This document shows, in pieces, positions 47,381 to 57,642 of a stretch of DNA of 64,000 bases. The DNA lies in NCBI GenBank assembly GCA_020632875.1, contig JACKET010000017.1, positions 62,001 through 126,000 on the forward strand. The letters are read 5' to 3'. The first letter of the stretch is position 1; every line of letters begins with the position of its first letter. The notes beneath the pieces were generated by a model. That model saw nothing but the letters and a program-made list of their open reading frames with translations, was not told where the DNA came from and did not search any database. The stretch is from Alphaproteobacteria bacterium. GTDB taxonomy: Bacteria > Myxococcota_A > UBA796 > GCA-2862545. The position numbers were made by a program, and so were the translations under genes.

Positions 47381-48358
47381 TCAGACCTGGATCTCGTCGT
47401 GGTGCGCGTAGGCGTCGATGATCTCGGCGACGAGCGGATGCCGCACGACGTCGATCGAGGTGAGCTTCACGATGCCGATGCGGTCGATGCCGGAGAGCAC
47501 GCGCAGCGCCTGCACCATGCCGCTCTGGATGCGGGTGGGCAGGTCGATCTGCGTCACGTCCCCCGTGATGACCATCTTCGAGTCGGGCCCGAGGCGCGTC
47601 AGGAACATCCGCATCTGCTCGCGCGTGGTGTTCTGCGCCTCGTCGAGCACGACCATGGCGGACTTCAGGGTGCGCCCTCGCATGAACGCGAGCGGCGCCA
47701 CCTCGATCGTGCGGCGCTCGAGCAGGCGGGCCACGCGGTCGGCGGGGAGCATGTCTTCGAGCGCGTCGTAGAGCGGACGGAGGTACGGATCGACCTTCTC
47801 GTTGAGGTCGCCGGGCAGGAAGCCGAGCTTCTCACCGGCCTCGACCGCGGGACGCGTGAGGATGATGCGCTTCACGTCGCCGCGCTTCAGCGCCGCCACG
47901 GCGACGGCCATCGCCAGGTAGGTCTTTCCGGTGCCCGCGGGACCGACGCCGAACACGACGTCGTGCTTGCGCAGCGCGTTCAGGTAGGTGCGCTGGCCCG
48001 GCGACCGCGGCGTGATGCGGCGCCCGTCGACGCCGATGAGCACGGTGTCGTCGAAGTACTCGCCGAGGCGCGCGCCCGGGTCGTTCGCGAGGATGCGGAT
48101 GGAGTGCGCCACGTCTTCGAGGTCGAGCGAGTGGCCCGACGCGACGAGGTCGTAGAGCTGCTCGAGCAGGCGCTCGCCCCACAGCACGGCCTCGCCGTCT
48201 TCGCCGCTGATGAGGATCTGCGTGCCGCGCTGGGAGAGGGACAGACCCGTGCGCTCGCCGATGAGCTGGAGGTGGGACCCCATCTGGCCCACGAGCTCTC
48301 GAACCCGGTCGTTGTCGTCGAACTGGACGGACCTGGCTTCGCTTGTCGTCTGTCTCAC
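47381..48358 (-). CDS. phoH: PhoH-family ATPase
   Basis: The 325-residue protein has an N-terminal KH-like region ([20 protein letters not shown] in modified form) and a PhoH P-loop ATPase core. Walker A is [20 protein letters not shown] near residue 140, Walker [21 protein letters not shown], and GDVTQIDLP is the family motif. PhoH proteins are linked to RNA metabolism and often pair with YbeY. The GTG at 48358 is chosen; no strong box precedes it. The gene leads the phoH-pgpH-ybeY-prfB string. Confidence 0.92.
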   Translation of the reverse strand: MRQTTSEARSVQFDDNDRVRELVGQMGSHLQLIGERTGLSLSQRGTQILISGEDGEAVLWGERLLEQLYDLVASGHSLDLEDVAHSIRILANDPGARLGEYFDDTVLIGVDGRRITPRSPGQRTYLNALRKHDVVFGVGPAGTGKTYLAMAVAVAALKRGDVKRIILTRPAVEAGEKLGFLPGDLNEKVDPYLRPLYDALEDMLPADRVARLLERRTIEVAPLAFMRGRTLKSAMVVLDEAQNTTREQMRMFLTRLGPDSKMVITGDVTQIDLPTRIQSGMVQALRVLSGIDRIGIVKLTSIDVVRHPLVAEIIDAYAHHDEIQV

Positions 48359-48433
48359 CCCAAGACGCTAACAACGAACCCGCTGGCCGGGAAGGCCCCG
48401 CGAGGCCGTGGATACCCGCGGGACAGCGGTCGG

Positions 48434-50503
48434 TCAGCTCGCGTGGCGGAACGGCGAGTCGGCGATGGCCTCGGTGAGGATGTGGTCGGGAGCGGGCTCG
48501 TAGTGCGAGAACTCGCCGTAGAACCGGCCCCTTCCAGACGTGGCGCCCTGGAGCCGAGGACCGAACGTGCGCAGGTCGCGGTACGGCATGTGGGCGCAGA
48601 CGCGCGTCTCGGCGCCGAGCACCTCGAGCCCGACGATCCGCCCGCGGCGGCTGCTGATCTCGGCGATGACGTGCCCGACCTCGTTGCCTCGGGCGTACAC
48701 GTCGACCTGCCACCAGGGCTCGAGGATGTGCGTGCCGGCCTGCTCGAGCGCGCTGCGCGTGGCGATCTCGCCCGCGATGCGGAAGTGGTCTTCGGTGGAC
48801 TGGAGGATGTCGTACTCCCCTCCGGTCAGCCGGACCGCGGCCCCGAGCACCGGGTATCCCGCGGTGGGCCCGTGCTCGAGGGCCCGTCGCACGCCCTCGT
48901 CGATCGCGGGCCGGAACTTCCGGGGCAGCTCCTCGGGATCCGGGTGGGCGTCTTCGAACCCCACGCCCTCGTCGGGCGACAGCGGCGCCACGTCGACCTG
49001 GCAGGCGCCGAACTCCACGGGCAGCCCGTGGTTGTCCTCTTTGCGGTGGACCCCGGACACGCCGTTCACCACGCGGGCTGGGATCTCGCGGTACGGGATG
49101 GGTGGCAGGTCGGCGTGCACGTCGACGCCGAGCCGCGAGTGCAGCCGCTCGAGCGCGAGGTCGAGATGCGCATCCGAGAAGCCGCGCAGCAGCAGGCGGC
49201 CGGTGGTCTCGTCGGTGTGGAGCTCGAGCGAGCCGTCCATCGAGAGGAGCTGGTTCAGCGCCTCCTGCAGGCGGCGCGCGTCGCGATCGGACTTCGGGAA
49301 GAGCGCGTAGGCCATCATCGACGGCGGGACGTCGGGTGCCGGGACCAACAGCTTCGGGCCCGTGTTGAAGCAGGCCCCCGGACGACCGGGCAGCGGATCC
49401 CACGTCGCGACGAGCGACCCGGCGCACGTGTTGCTCGCAGCGGCCCGCCGGGGCCCGCGCAGCTTGTAGAGCTTGCGGATCCGGCCGCTCTCGCCGGTGT
49501 CGGCGTTCACCCAGGTCTGGTTGGGCTTCGCCTCGCCCTGCCACACGCGGAGCACGTGGTAGGGCTGCCCGTCGGCGTCGAGCTGCGTCGCCACGAGCTG
49601 TGCGACGAGGGGCCCCTCGGGACCCAGCTCGACGGGGGTGCCGTCGTACTCGAAGGCCGTCGGGCCCTTCCGCGATGCCGCGGTCGGCGCGTAGGCCGCG
49701 ACGAAGTCGAGCAGCCGGTGCACGCCGTAGCCGTTGGTCGCGGAGCCGAAGAGCACCGGCACGATCTCGCCTCGGCCCACCGCCTTCGCGAGCGCGGCCT
49801 GGAGCCGCTCGGGCGGCACCTCGAGGTACTCGAGGTAGTGCTCGAGCAGCGCGTCGTCCGTGAGCGCGACGGACTCGGTGAGCTGCTCGGCGAACCGCGT
49901 CATCCAGCTCTGCATGCCGGAGAACGGCTCGGCGCCTTCCTTCATGTCGACCGCCCCGGTGAGCAGGTCGACGACCCCGGTGCACTGACCGCCCTCGCCC
50001 ACCGGCGCCTCGACGGGGACCACGCGCCGATCGCCCGCCGCGGACTGCAGCGACTCGAGCACGGCGCCGAGATCGTGCGGACGATCGAGCTTGTTCACGA
50101 ACACCATCGTGGGGACGCCGCGCTGGAGCGAGTCGGCGAACGCCAGCTCGGCCGCGGCCCCCAGATCCTCGCCCGCGTCGACGACCACGATCGCCACCTC
50201 GGCGACCGAGATCCCGAGCAGGCGTTCGTAGGCGAGCGCGTTCAGGCCCGGCGTGTCGAGGATCTGGAGCAGCCCTCCGCCCCACTCGACCCACGCAAAG
50301 CCGGTCTGGAGGGACTGTTGCTTGCGGCGCTCCACGTCGTCGAAGTCCAGCAGGGCCGTGCCAGCCGTCACGCTCCCGGGCGCACGAACGGCGCCCGCGA
50401 TCGCGAGGATCGCCTCTGCGAGGCTGGTCTTGCCGGAGCTTCGATGACCGATGAGAGCGACGTTCCGGATCTGGGTCGGAGCGTACGTCGCACGTGCGGC
50501 CAT
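48434..50503 (-). CDS. EF-G2-like translational GTPase paralogue
   Basis: A 689-residue protein with the elongation factor G domain plan (G domain, domain II, III, IV and V). P-loop is GHRSSGKTSLAEAIL near residue 18, G3 DTPGLN, and G4 NKLDRP. Domain IV-V segments such as FRPAIDEGVRRALEHGPTAG and EPWWQVDVYARGNEVGHV are recognisable. The DTPGH histidine needed for GTP hydrolysis in canonical EF-G is replaced by leucine. This places it with the divergent EF-G2/FusA2-like group of uncertain function, not the housekeeping factor. ATG 50503 is preceded by a GGGAGG box. It is divergent from the kinase-led operon with 81 bp between the starts. Confidence 0.85.
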   Translation of the reverse strand: MAARATYAPTQIRNVALIGHRSSGKTSLAEAILAIAGAVRAPGSVTAGTALLDFDDVERRKQQSLQTGFAWVEWGGGLLQILDTPGLNALAYERLLGISVAEVAIVVVDAGEDLGAAAELAFADSLQRGVPTMVFVNKLDRPHDLGAVLESLQSAAGDRRVVPVEAPVGEGGQCTGVVDLLTGAVDMKEGAEPFSGMQSWMTRFAEQLTESVALTDDALLEHYLEYLEVPPERLQAALAKAVGRGEIVPVLFGSATNGYGVHRLLDFVAAYAPTAASRKGPTAFEYDGTPVELGPEGPLVAQLVATQLDADGQPYHVLRVWQGEAKPNQTWVNADTGESGRIRKLYKLRGPRRAAASNTCAGSLVATWDPLPGRPGACFNTGPKLLVPAPDVPPSMMAYALFPKSDRDARRLQEALNQLLSMDGSLELHTDETTGRLLLRGFSDAHLDLALERLHSRLGVDVHADLPPIPYREIPARVVNGVSGVHRKEDNHGLPVEFGACQVDVAPLSPDEGVGFEDAHPDPEELPRKFRPAIDEGVRRALEHGPTAGYPVLGAAVRLTGGEYDILQSTEDHFRIAGEIATRSALEQAGTHILEPWWQVDVYARGNEVGHVIAEISSRRGRIVGLEVLGAETRVCAHMPYRDLRTFGPRLQGATSGRGRFYGEFSHYEPAPDHILTEAIADSPFRHAS

Positions 50504-50533
50504 TCGACAACCTCCCAACCCAATCGTACTGAA

Positions 50534-50562
50534 TTGAGGCGGCCGCCGACAAGGCATAGAGT
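50534..50562 (+). promoter_or_regulatory. Candidate sigma70-type promoter for the kinase-FHA-vWA-tubulin operon
   Basis: TTGAGG at 50534-50539 and TAGAGT at 50557-50562 are separated by exactly 17 bp, each matching 4 of 6 consensus bases. The ATG lies 22 bp beyond. It sits in the AT-richest part of the 81-bp divergent gap. The CAAT/ATTG short palindrome at 50521-50536 overlaps the -35 box and could bind a regulator. Position supports it; no direct evidence. Confidence 0.4.
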
Positions 50563-50584
50563 CCCCGTCGACCGGAGTCGTCCG

Positions 50585-52156
<1,572 letters not shown>

Positions 52157-52187
52157 GAGGGTCGCAGTCCCCCCGAGGAGCTCTCCG

Positions 52188-52967
52188 ATGCAGTGCCCGC
52201 GTTGCTACTTCGACAATCCGGCCGGGTCGCGCGTCTGCGAGTACTGCGGAGCGCGACTCGAGGGCACGACCGACGTGGGGCCCGCAGGGGGCGGCTCCGC
52301 ATCGCAGAAGCGCAAGACGATGCTCGGTCCGGTGCCGGCCGTCGCCAAGGGCGATGGGGCGATCCCCGCGCCCACGCGCACCCGGATCGACCCCGACGAC
52401 CCGTTCCGCATCGCGGCCGAAGGCGTCACCATGCGCACCCCACGCCCGCCCCCTCCGCCCACCGAGCCTCCGCGGGGCCCGGGCAGCACGGCGGTGCCGG
52501 TCGACGAGCCCCCGCCGCTGCCCCCGGCACCGGTCGCTCCGAAGCCGCCGCCCGTCTCGCGCGCCGAGCCTCCGCCGCCTCCGAAGCCCGCCACACGCGC
52601 GACGATCGTCACCCTCGCACGCCCCGAAGAGCCCTCTGTGGCCGGCGCTGCCGTGATCATCCCGCCCGAGGGGCCCGCCCGCGCGGTGGTCCTGCGCGAG
52701 GGGCGCACGCGAATCGGCCGTCGCGATGGGCTCGAGATCGCGGTCGACGATCCGAAGGCGAGCACCGACCACGCGCTGCTCCGCATCGAGGGCGGCGAGG
52801 CCTGGCTGCTCGACACCAGCGCGAACGGCACCACGGTCTCGGGAGTCCCGTGCGTGAACGACCGGGCGAACGTCTCCGATGGCGCCGTGCTGCGGGTCGG
52901 CGACACGATGATCGTGCTCAAGCTGCTCGGCGAGGAGACGCTCGCGCACCTGGTCGGAGACGACTGA
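52188..52967 (+). CDS. Zinc-ribbon plus C-terminal FHA domain protein
   Basis: The 259-residue protein starts with a zinc ribbon at Cys3, Cys6, Cys17 and Cys20 (CPRCYFDNPAGSRVCEYC). A Pro-rich linker (about residues 75-145, with many PPPP runs) leads to an FHA domain at about residues 160-245 (RTRIGRRDGLEIAVDD, STDHALLRI, SANGTTVSG). A GAGGAG box lies before the ATG. It lacks membrane segments and should be a cytoplasmic phosphothreonine reader that also contacts another partner through the ribbon. It is the second gene of the operon, 31 bp after the kinase and 4 bp before the vWA-FHA protein. Confidence 0.88.
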   Translation: MQCPRCYFDNPAGSRVCEYCGARLEGTTDVGPAGGGSASQKRKTMLGPVPAVAKGDGAIPAPTRTRIDPDDPFRIAAEGVTMRTPRPPPPPTEPPRGPGSTAVPVDEPPPLPPAPVAPKPPPVSRAEPPPPPKPATRATIVTLARPEEPSVAGAAVIIPPEGPARAVVLREGRTRIGRRDGLEIAVDDPKASTDHALLRIEGGEAWLLDTSANGTTVSGVPCVNDRANVSDGAVLRVGDTMIVLKLLGEETLAHLVGDD

Positions 52968-52971
52968 CGCG

Positions 52972-54477
52972 TTGCTGCTCCTCCTCGCCGCCGCGCTCGC
53001 CGGTCAGGGCGCCTCGTTCGTGGAACCTCCACGCATGGACGGCTCGTTCGTGCGCACGCGCATCCGCGTCGAAGACCCGGGCACCACCGACGCGATCGCC
53101 ACGCAGTTCGAGTTCCTGCTCGACGGGATGCCGCGCAAGGCCCGGGGGCGGCGCGCATCGGGCGACGGCGTCACGACCGTCCTGACGTTCGACGGCAGCG
53201 GCAGCTTCCGGAAGCACCACGACCGCGCGTTCGACCTCGCCGGCGCGTACGTCAGCGGGCGTCTCGAGGGCGAGGCGATCGGCGTCATGGTGTTCGGGCG
53301 CAGCGCCGAGTCATGGGCCCCGTCCGACGACCTCGCCGTGATCGAAGCGAACGTCGCGGCGGCGAAGCAGCTCGGCGCGACCCAGCAGGAGACGCGTCTG
53401 GCCGCTTTCGTGCGGGAGGCGTCCGAAGCCGCGAGCACCGCGCGTCCCGTGTCGAGCGGCGGGGTGCGTCGCGTGGTGGTCTTCACCGATGCGGGCGAGG
53501 AGTCCCGCGTGTTCGACGTGGACGAGGTCGCCGCGTTCGCCACGTCGCGCGGCGTGATCGTCGATGCGGTCGTGTTCGCCCGGGGTTCGGGCTCGTATGC
53601 CGAGGACCTCGACCGCATCGCGCGTCTCGCCACGATGACGGGCGGCGACGTGATCGAGATCCACGACGCCGAGATGCCCACCGCGGCACTCGGCGCGCTC
53701 GCCCAGGACGCGCGTACGCTGTTCGATCTCCACGTCCGTCACTGTGGAGCGGCACCGCCCTCCGTCGCGGTTCGGGGGCCGAAGGGGATCCACACGGATG
53801 CCGTAACGGCGTCGGGCCAGCCCCCCGCGTGCGAGGTCGGGCAGCGCGAGGACACCGACGACGCGTCGTTCGTCCTCGAGACCCGCGAGCCGGGGCTTCT
53901 CTCCCCGGATGGGCCGGGAGGGCGCCTGGCGGGCCTGCTGTGCCTGTCGCTCGCGATCCTGGTGCTGGTGCTCCTGGGTGTGGCGGCCTGGGGGCTCGCG
54001 TCCCGGGACGGGATCCAGCAGGCCCCGCCTCCGCCTGCACCGCCGCCCGAACCACCCGATGCACCATCGGGCGAACAGCCGACGCCGGCCGAGCCGCCTG
54101 CGGCCCCTGCCGATGGCGACACGGAAAACAGCGCTTTCTCCATGCATCTCCCTGAGACCCATCTGCGGGTCGTCGGCGGGGATCTCCCCAGGGGAACGCG
54201 CTGGAGGTTCGCCGGGCGTATCCTCCGCGTGGGCGCAAGCGCGGAGGACAACGAGGTCGTGGTGGACCTTCCCCAGATCAGCAGCCGGCACGCGAGGTTC
54301 GAGCTCTTCCCATCCGGCGCCGTGTACGTCGAGGATCTGGGCAGCTCCAACGGCACCTGGGTCGCCCAGAAGCGGCTGCGGCCGAACGTGCGCACCGAGG
54401 TCCCGCACGGCGCGAGCGTCGCGCTGTCGAGCCAGCTCGTCGTCGTGGTCGACCAGCCGCATCGGGGTGAAGCGTGA
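52972..54477 (+). CDS. Membrane protein with periplasmic vWA-like domain and cytoplasmic C-terminal FHA domain
   Basis: The 501-residue protein starts at TTG 52972 with a short uncharged hydrophobic leader (MLLLLAAALAG). A vWA-like domain spans about residues 55-250, with a MIDAS-type DxSxS in VLTFDGSGSFRKHH near residue 73 and VVVFTDAGEESR further on. A transmembrane segment at about 320-343 (LAGLLCLSLAILVLVLLGVA) is followed by a Pro-rich linker and an FHA domain at about 408-480 (RVGASAEDNEVVVD, ISSRHARFELF, GSSNGTWVAQ). The topology puts vWA outside and FHA inside. It could therefore pass a periplasmic binding event to a cytoplasmic phosphothreonine partner. No in-frame start exists further upstream. 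Its stop overlaps the PP2C start by four bases. Confidence 0.85.
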   Translation: MLLLLAAALAGQGASFVEPPRMDGSFVRTRIRVEDPGTTDAIATQFEFLLDGMPRKARGRRASGDGVTTVLTFDGSGSFRKHHDRAFDLAGAYVSGRLEGEAIGVMVFGRSAESWAPSDDLAVIEANVAAAKQLGATQQETRLAAFVREASEAASTARPVSSGGVRRVVVFTDAGEESRVFDVDEVAAFATSRGVIVDAVVFARGSGSYAEDLDRIARLATMTGGDVIEIHDAEMPTAALGALAQDARTLFDLHVRHCGAAPPSVAVRGPKGIHTDAVTASGQPPACEVGQREDTDDASFVLETREPGLLSPDGPGGRLAGLLCLSLAILVLVLLGVAAWGLASRDGIQQAPPPPAPPPEPPDAPSGEQPTPAEPPAAPADGDTENSAFSMHLPETHLRVVGGDLPRGTRWRFAGRILRVGASAEDNEVVVDLPQISSRHARFELFPSGAVYVEDLGSSNGTWVAQKRLRPNVRTEVPHGASVALSSQLVVVVDQPHRGEA

Positions 54478-55610
54478 CCCTCTCGATCGACTCCCGCACC
54501 CACATCGGGCTCGTGCATCACACGAACGAAGACAGCTTCACGGTCTTCGCCACGCCTTCCGGCCATCTCCTCGCGGTGTGCGACGGCATGGGCGGCATGG
54601 GCCGGGGCGACGAGGCATCGGCCATCGCGGTCCGCGTGCTCGAAGAGCGCCTCTCGGATGCCGTGGGCTTCGCACCCGACCAGATGGAATCGGCCGTCCA
54701 GGCCGCCGACGTCGAGATCCGCAAGCGGCTCGCCGTCCCCGGCAATACGCCGGGCTCCACCGCCGTACTGGTGCACGTGGACAGCGGCCTCGCACATGTC
54801 ACCTGGGCCGGCGACAGCCGGGCGTACCTCGTCCGCGAGGGTGCGGTCATCTCGCGTACGCGCGACCACAAGCTCGTGAACGAGCTGGTCGAGGCCGGCG
54901 AGCTCACCGAGCAGGAGGCCCGCCTCTCCACCCTCGCCCACGTCGTCACCAAGGCGCTCGGCGGCCGCGGCCCCAACGAGCCGCCCATCCGTCCCGACAG
55001 CCTCTCGCACCCGTGGAAGCTGAAGCAGGGCGACAAGGTGCTGCTCTGCTCCGACGGGCTCTGTGATCTCGTCGAGGATCACGAGATCGGCAAGGTCCTC
55101 GAGGGCACCGACCTCGCGGTCGAGCTCGACACGCTCGTGCAGATGGCGCTCGACCGCGGCGGCCACGACAACATCACCATCATCCTGGCGCGCTGGGATG
55201 GGGCCGACTTCGACGAAGAGGGTCAGCAGACCCCCGTGTTCACGGATCTGCGCGAGCACGTGCCGAACGTCACCACGCCAGAGATGGCGAAGGCGGCCAA
55301 CAGCACCTGGCAAGACGAGGATCTCACGCCCCGCCTGCCCAACGAGGCGGATCAGGAGACCATCCCGCCTGCACCCGAGCGGCTCGACTCCGAAGAGGCC
55401 GAGCCCACCGACGACACCGATGTCGGCTCCGGCACCCCGCCCATCCCCGAGCGGCGCGAGGCCACGCCCGACGAGCAGCCGAAGCCGTGGCTCGCGGCCC
55501 TGGTCGCCGTGCTCGCCATCGCGCTCATCCTCCTCGGCATCCTGTTGATGCAGGGCGTGTTCACGAACAACGTGAAGGTCGACGTGCCCGACGAGGTGCA
55601 CGAGAAGTGA
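54474..55610 (+). CDS. Membrane-anchored PP2C-family Ser/Thr phosphatase
   Basis: The 378-residue protein has a PP2C (SpoIIE/PPM) catalytic domain over about residues 1-245. The metal-binding motifs are present: THIGLVHHTNEDSF, VCDGMGGMGRGDEAS, THVTW-like AHVTWAGDSRAYL, VLLCSDGLCDLV and GGHDNITIIL. A Pro/Glu-rich linker and one transmembrane helix (LAALVAVLAIALILLGILLM) follow, with a short extracytoplasmic tail. It should reverse the kinase's phosphorylation at the membrane. It starts at GTG 54474 within the stop of the vWA-FHA gene, and its own stop overlaps the next vWA gene, so the three are translationally coupled. Confidence 0.93.
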   Translation: MTLSIDSRTHIGLVHHTNEDSFTVFATPSGHLLAVCDGMGGMGRGDEASAIAVRVLEERLSDAVGFAPDQMESAVQAADVEIRKRLAVPGNTPGSTAVLVHVDSGLAHVTWAGDSRAYLVREGAVISRTRDHKLVNELVEAGELTEQEARLSTLAHVVTKALGGRGPNEPPIRPDSLSHPWKLKQGDKVLLCSDGLCDLVEDHEIGKVLEGTDLAVELDTLVQMALDRGGHDNITIILARWDGADFDEEGQQTPVFTDLREHVPNVTTPEMAKAANSTWQDEDLTPRLPNEADQETIPPAPERLDSEEAEPTDDTDVGSGTPPIPERREATPDEQPKPWLAALVAVLAIALILLGILLMQGVFTNNVKVDVPDEVHEK

Positions 55611-57616
55611 TCGCGCTGCTCACGTGGTTGTGGGTGGCGTCGAGCTCGGCCGCCCGTCCGGGCACCGAGTTCGTCATCGTCCTCGACAACAGCTGCTCGA
55701 TGATCGAGAACCACACGATCAAGGGGCACGAGCACCCGGCAGCCGACCCCGATCGACGCTCCGTGCTTGGCGCCCTGCTCGTCGAGGGCCTCACCACCGG
55801 CACCGACGACGAGCTCACGGTCATCGCGTTCCCACGCGCCAACCGCCCCGGCAGCCGCGAGCTGACGAGCCGCGAGCAGATCGAGCGCATCGGGCCGTCG
55901 TTCGGGACGTACTACCAGGCGCCCCTCACCAAGGCGCGCGAGATCCTCGAAGGCAGCGAGCGCAACGAGCGCATGCTGCTGTTCCTGTCGGACGGCGCAC
56001 CGAACGACTACGAAGACCCGATGGTCGGGCGACGCGTGCTCGGCCTGCCCGACGTGGCGTTCGACACGCTCGTCCTCGCGCTGCTCGCCGAAGACGACCC
56101 GACCGCCGAGGGCTTCATGAAGCCACTCGCGCGGCACCCCGAAGACTACGTGCGCGTGACCGACGGCGCGGCGCTCGTGAGCCACTTCACGGCCGGATAC
56201 GCCCGTGCGCTCGGGTCGAAAGCCGTGTCGGGCACGCTGCAGCCCGGCGGCGAGCACACGGTCGAGGTCGGCCGCTACGTCACCGAGGTGCTGGCGGTCA
56301 CCACGTCGGTCGACCCCACGGGGCCGTACAAGGCCGAGCTCTCGGGGCCCTCCGGGAAGATCCGCGCCCGGGCCGAAGGCGACAACGGCTGCAACTTCAA
56401 GACGATGCGCAACCCGACGTACTGCGACCCACCGCGGATGCACTACGCCGTCTGGCGCGCTCCCCACGACCCCGAGCAGACCGACTGGTGGACGCTTCGC
56501 CTCGCCGAGGGCTCGGGCGGCGAGGTCGCATGGGGCTTCATCCTCCGGTACGACCTCACCGCCGAGGCCCTGCTGCCCGAGAAGGCCAAGGTGGGCGTGG
56601 CGACGCCGGTGCGCGGGCGGCTGGTGGTCGACGGCAAGCCCTTCGACGACGCGCAGTTCTTCGCGAGCGACGGGTTCGAGGCCGAGGCCCGCATCGGCGA
56701 CCAGACGATCCCCATGACCCACGTGGGCGACGGGGTGTTCGAGGGCTCCTGGACGCCGGACTCCGACGAGCCCGCATCCGCCGAGATCCGCTTCCGCAAC
56801 GCCTGGATGGAGAAGCGGGCGCGCGGCACGATCCAGACCGAGCGCCCGCCCGAGCTCGAGCTGTCGGCCGACCGCGGGGTGCTGGACTTCGGCCAGTGGC
56901 GGGGCGAGCGTCGCGCCACCGAGCGATGCGTCCCGTTCCGCCCGATCCCGAGCCACGCCATCGTCGCGCAGAAGACCGCCTTCACCTTCCCCGGCGTGCC
57001 CGACGACATCGCGATCAGCGTGTCCGAGACGCCCAACGGGTACGAGGCTTGCGCGCGCGCCCGGGGCTGCTGCGGCGACCTCGTCGCACCCGAAGGGGCG
57101 TCGCTCCGCATCGAGGCCGTCGACGCCGAGGGCAGCCGCGCCGTCCACTCCATCCCGATCCGCTACCAGGTCGATCGCACGGGGTTCCTGCGCTGCTGGT
57201 GGCCCTGGCTGCTCGCGCTCCTCGTCCTGCTTTTCCTGATCTGGTTCCTGTACGGCTGGATCCGTCCGCACGACTTCGACGAAGACCTCACCATCAAGGT
57301 CGCCGGCAGCGAGCGACAGCTCTCGCGGGCCGCGAGCCTCGTGCTGCGCGAGCAGCCGAAGGGCCGGCGCGGCTTCTACCGCAACGCGCGCATGTCGCTC
57401 ACGGCGACGGGCGACTTCGTCGCGAACCCCCGCAACGCGGCCGTGTGGATCGAGGCCACCGGGGCCGGCGACACGCGCATCCACCTGCGCGGCCCGCTCG
57501 AGATCAAGGACACCCGCACGAAGAAGTGGGTCCGCGTCGAGCCCGAAGCGGCGGCGGACGGAGTGCGCACCAACGTGCTCTATCGACTGGGCGACATCTA
57601 CTTCCGCTTTCAATAG
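55607..57616 (+). CDS. Exported vWA-domain protein with one membrane span and cytoplasmic tail
   Basis: The 669-residue protein starts at GTG 55607 with an uncharged short leader (MIALLTWLWVASSSAA). A vWA domain starts almost at once: intact MIDAS motif VIVLDNSCSMIE at residue 26, and LLFLSDGAPND further on. The middle (about residues 220-520) is beta-rich, with several cysteines (TYCDPP, GEERR..CVPF, ARGCCGDL). A transmembrane helix lies at about 529-549 (WLLALLVLLFLIWFLYGWI), followed by a basic cytoplasmic domain of about 120 residues. The vWA part is therefore periplasmic, probably binding a metal-dependent protein ligand. It is directly coupled to PP2C and precedes the tubulin-like gene by 26 bp, which has a good ribosome-binding site. 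Confidence 0.85.
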   Translation: MIALLTWLWVASSSAARPGTEFVIVLDNSCSMIENHTIKGHEHPAADPDRRSVLGALLVEGLTTGTDDELTVIAFPRANRPGSRELTSREQIERIGPSFGTYYQAPLTKAREILEGSERNERMLLFLSDGAPNDYEDPMVGRRVLGLPDVAFDTLVLALLAEDDPTAEGFMKPLARHPEDYVRVTDGAALVSHFTAGYARALGSKAVSGTLQPGGEHTVEVGRYVTEVLAVTTSVDPTGPYKAELSGPSGKIRARAEGDNGCNFKTMRNPTYCDPPRMHYAVWRAPHDPEQTDWWTLRLAEGSGGEVAWGFILRYDLTAEALLPEKAKVGVATPVRGRLVVDGKPFDDAQFFASDGFEAEARIGDQTIPMTHVGDGVFEGSWTPDSDEPASAEIRFRNAWMEKRARGTIQTERPPELELSADRGVLDFGQWRGERRATERCVPFRPIPSHAIVAQKTAFTFPGVPDDIAISVSETPNGYEACARARGCCGDLVAPEGASLRIEAVDAEGSRAVHSIPIRYQVDRTGFLRCWWPWLLALLVLLFLIWFLYGWIRPHDFDEDLTIKVAGSERQLSRAASLVLREQPKGRRGFYRNARMSLTATGDFVANPRNAAVWIEATGAGDTRIHLRGPLEIKDTRTKKWVRVEPEAAADGVRTNVLYRLGDIYFRFQ

Positions 57617-57642
57617 GCTGTCCGCCACACTGGAGGAACCGC

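Noticed and set aside
47246..50584. Extension of the kinase gene upstream to 47246
   Set aside because: The extra frame is antisense to PhoH and the EF-G2-like gene. The kinase domain starts cleanly at ATG 50585.
55624..57642. Extension of the tubulin-like protein upstream over the vWA gene
   Set aside because: That part is an out-of-frame Arg-rich shadow of the vWA gene, and a good ribosome-binding site precedes ATG 57643.
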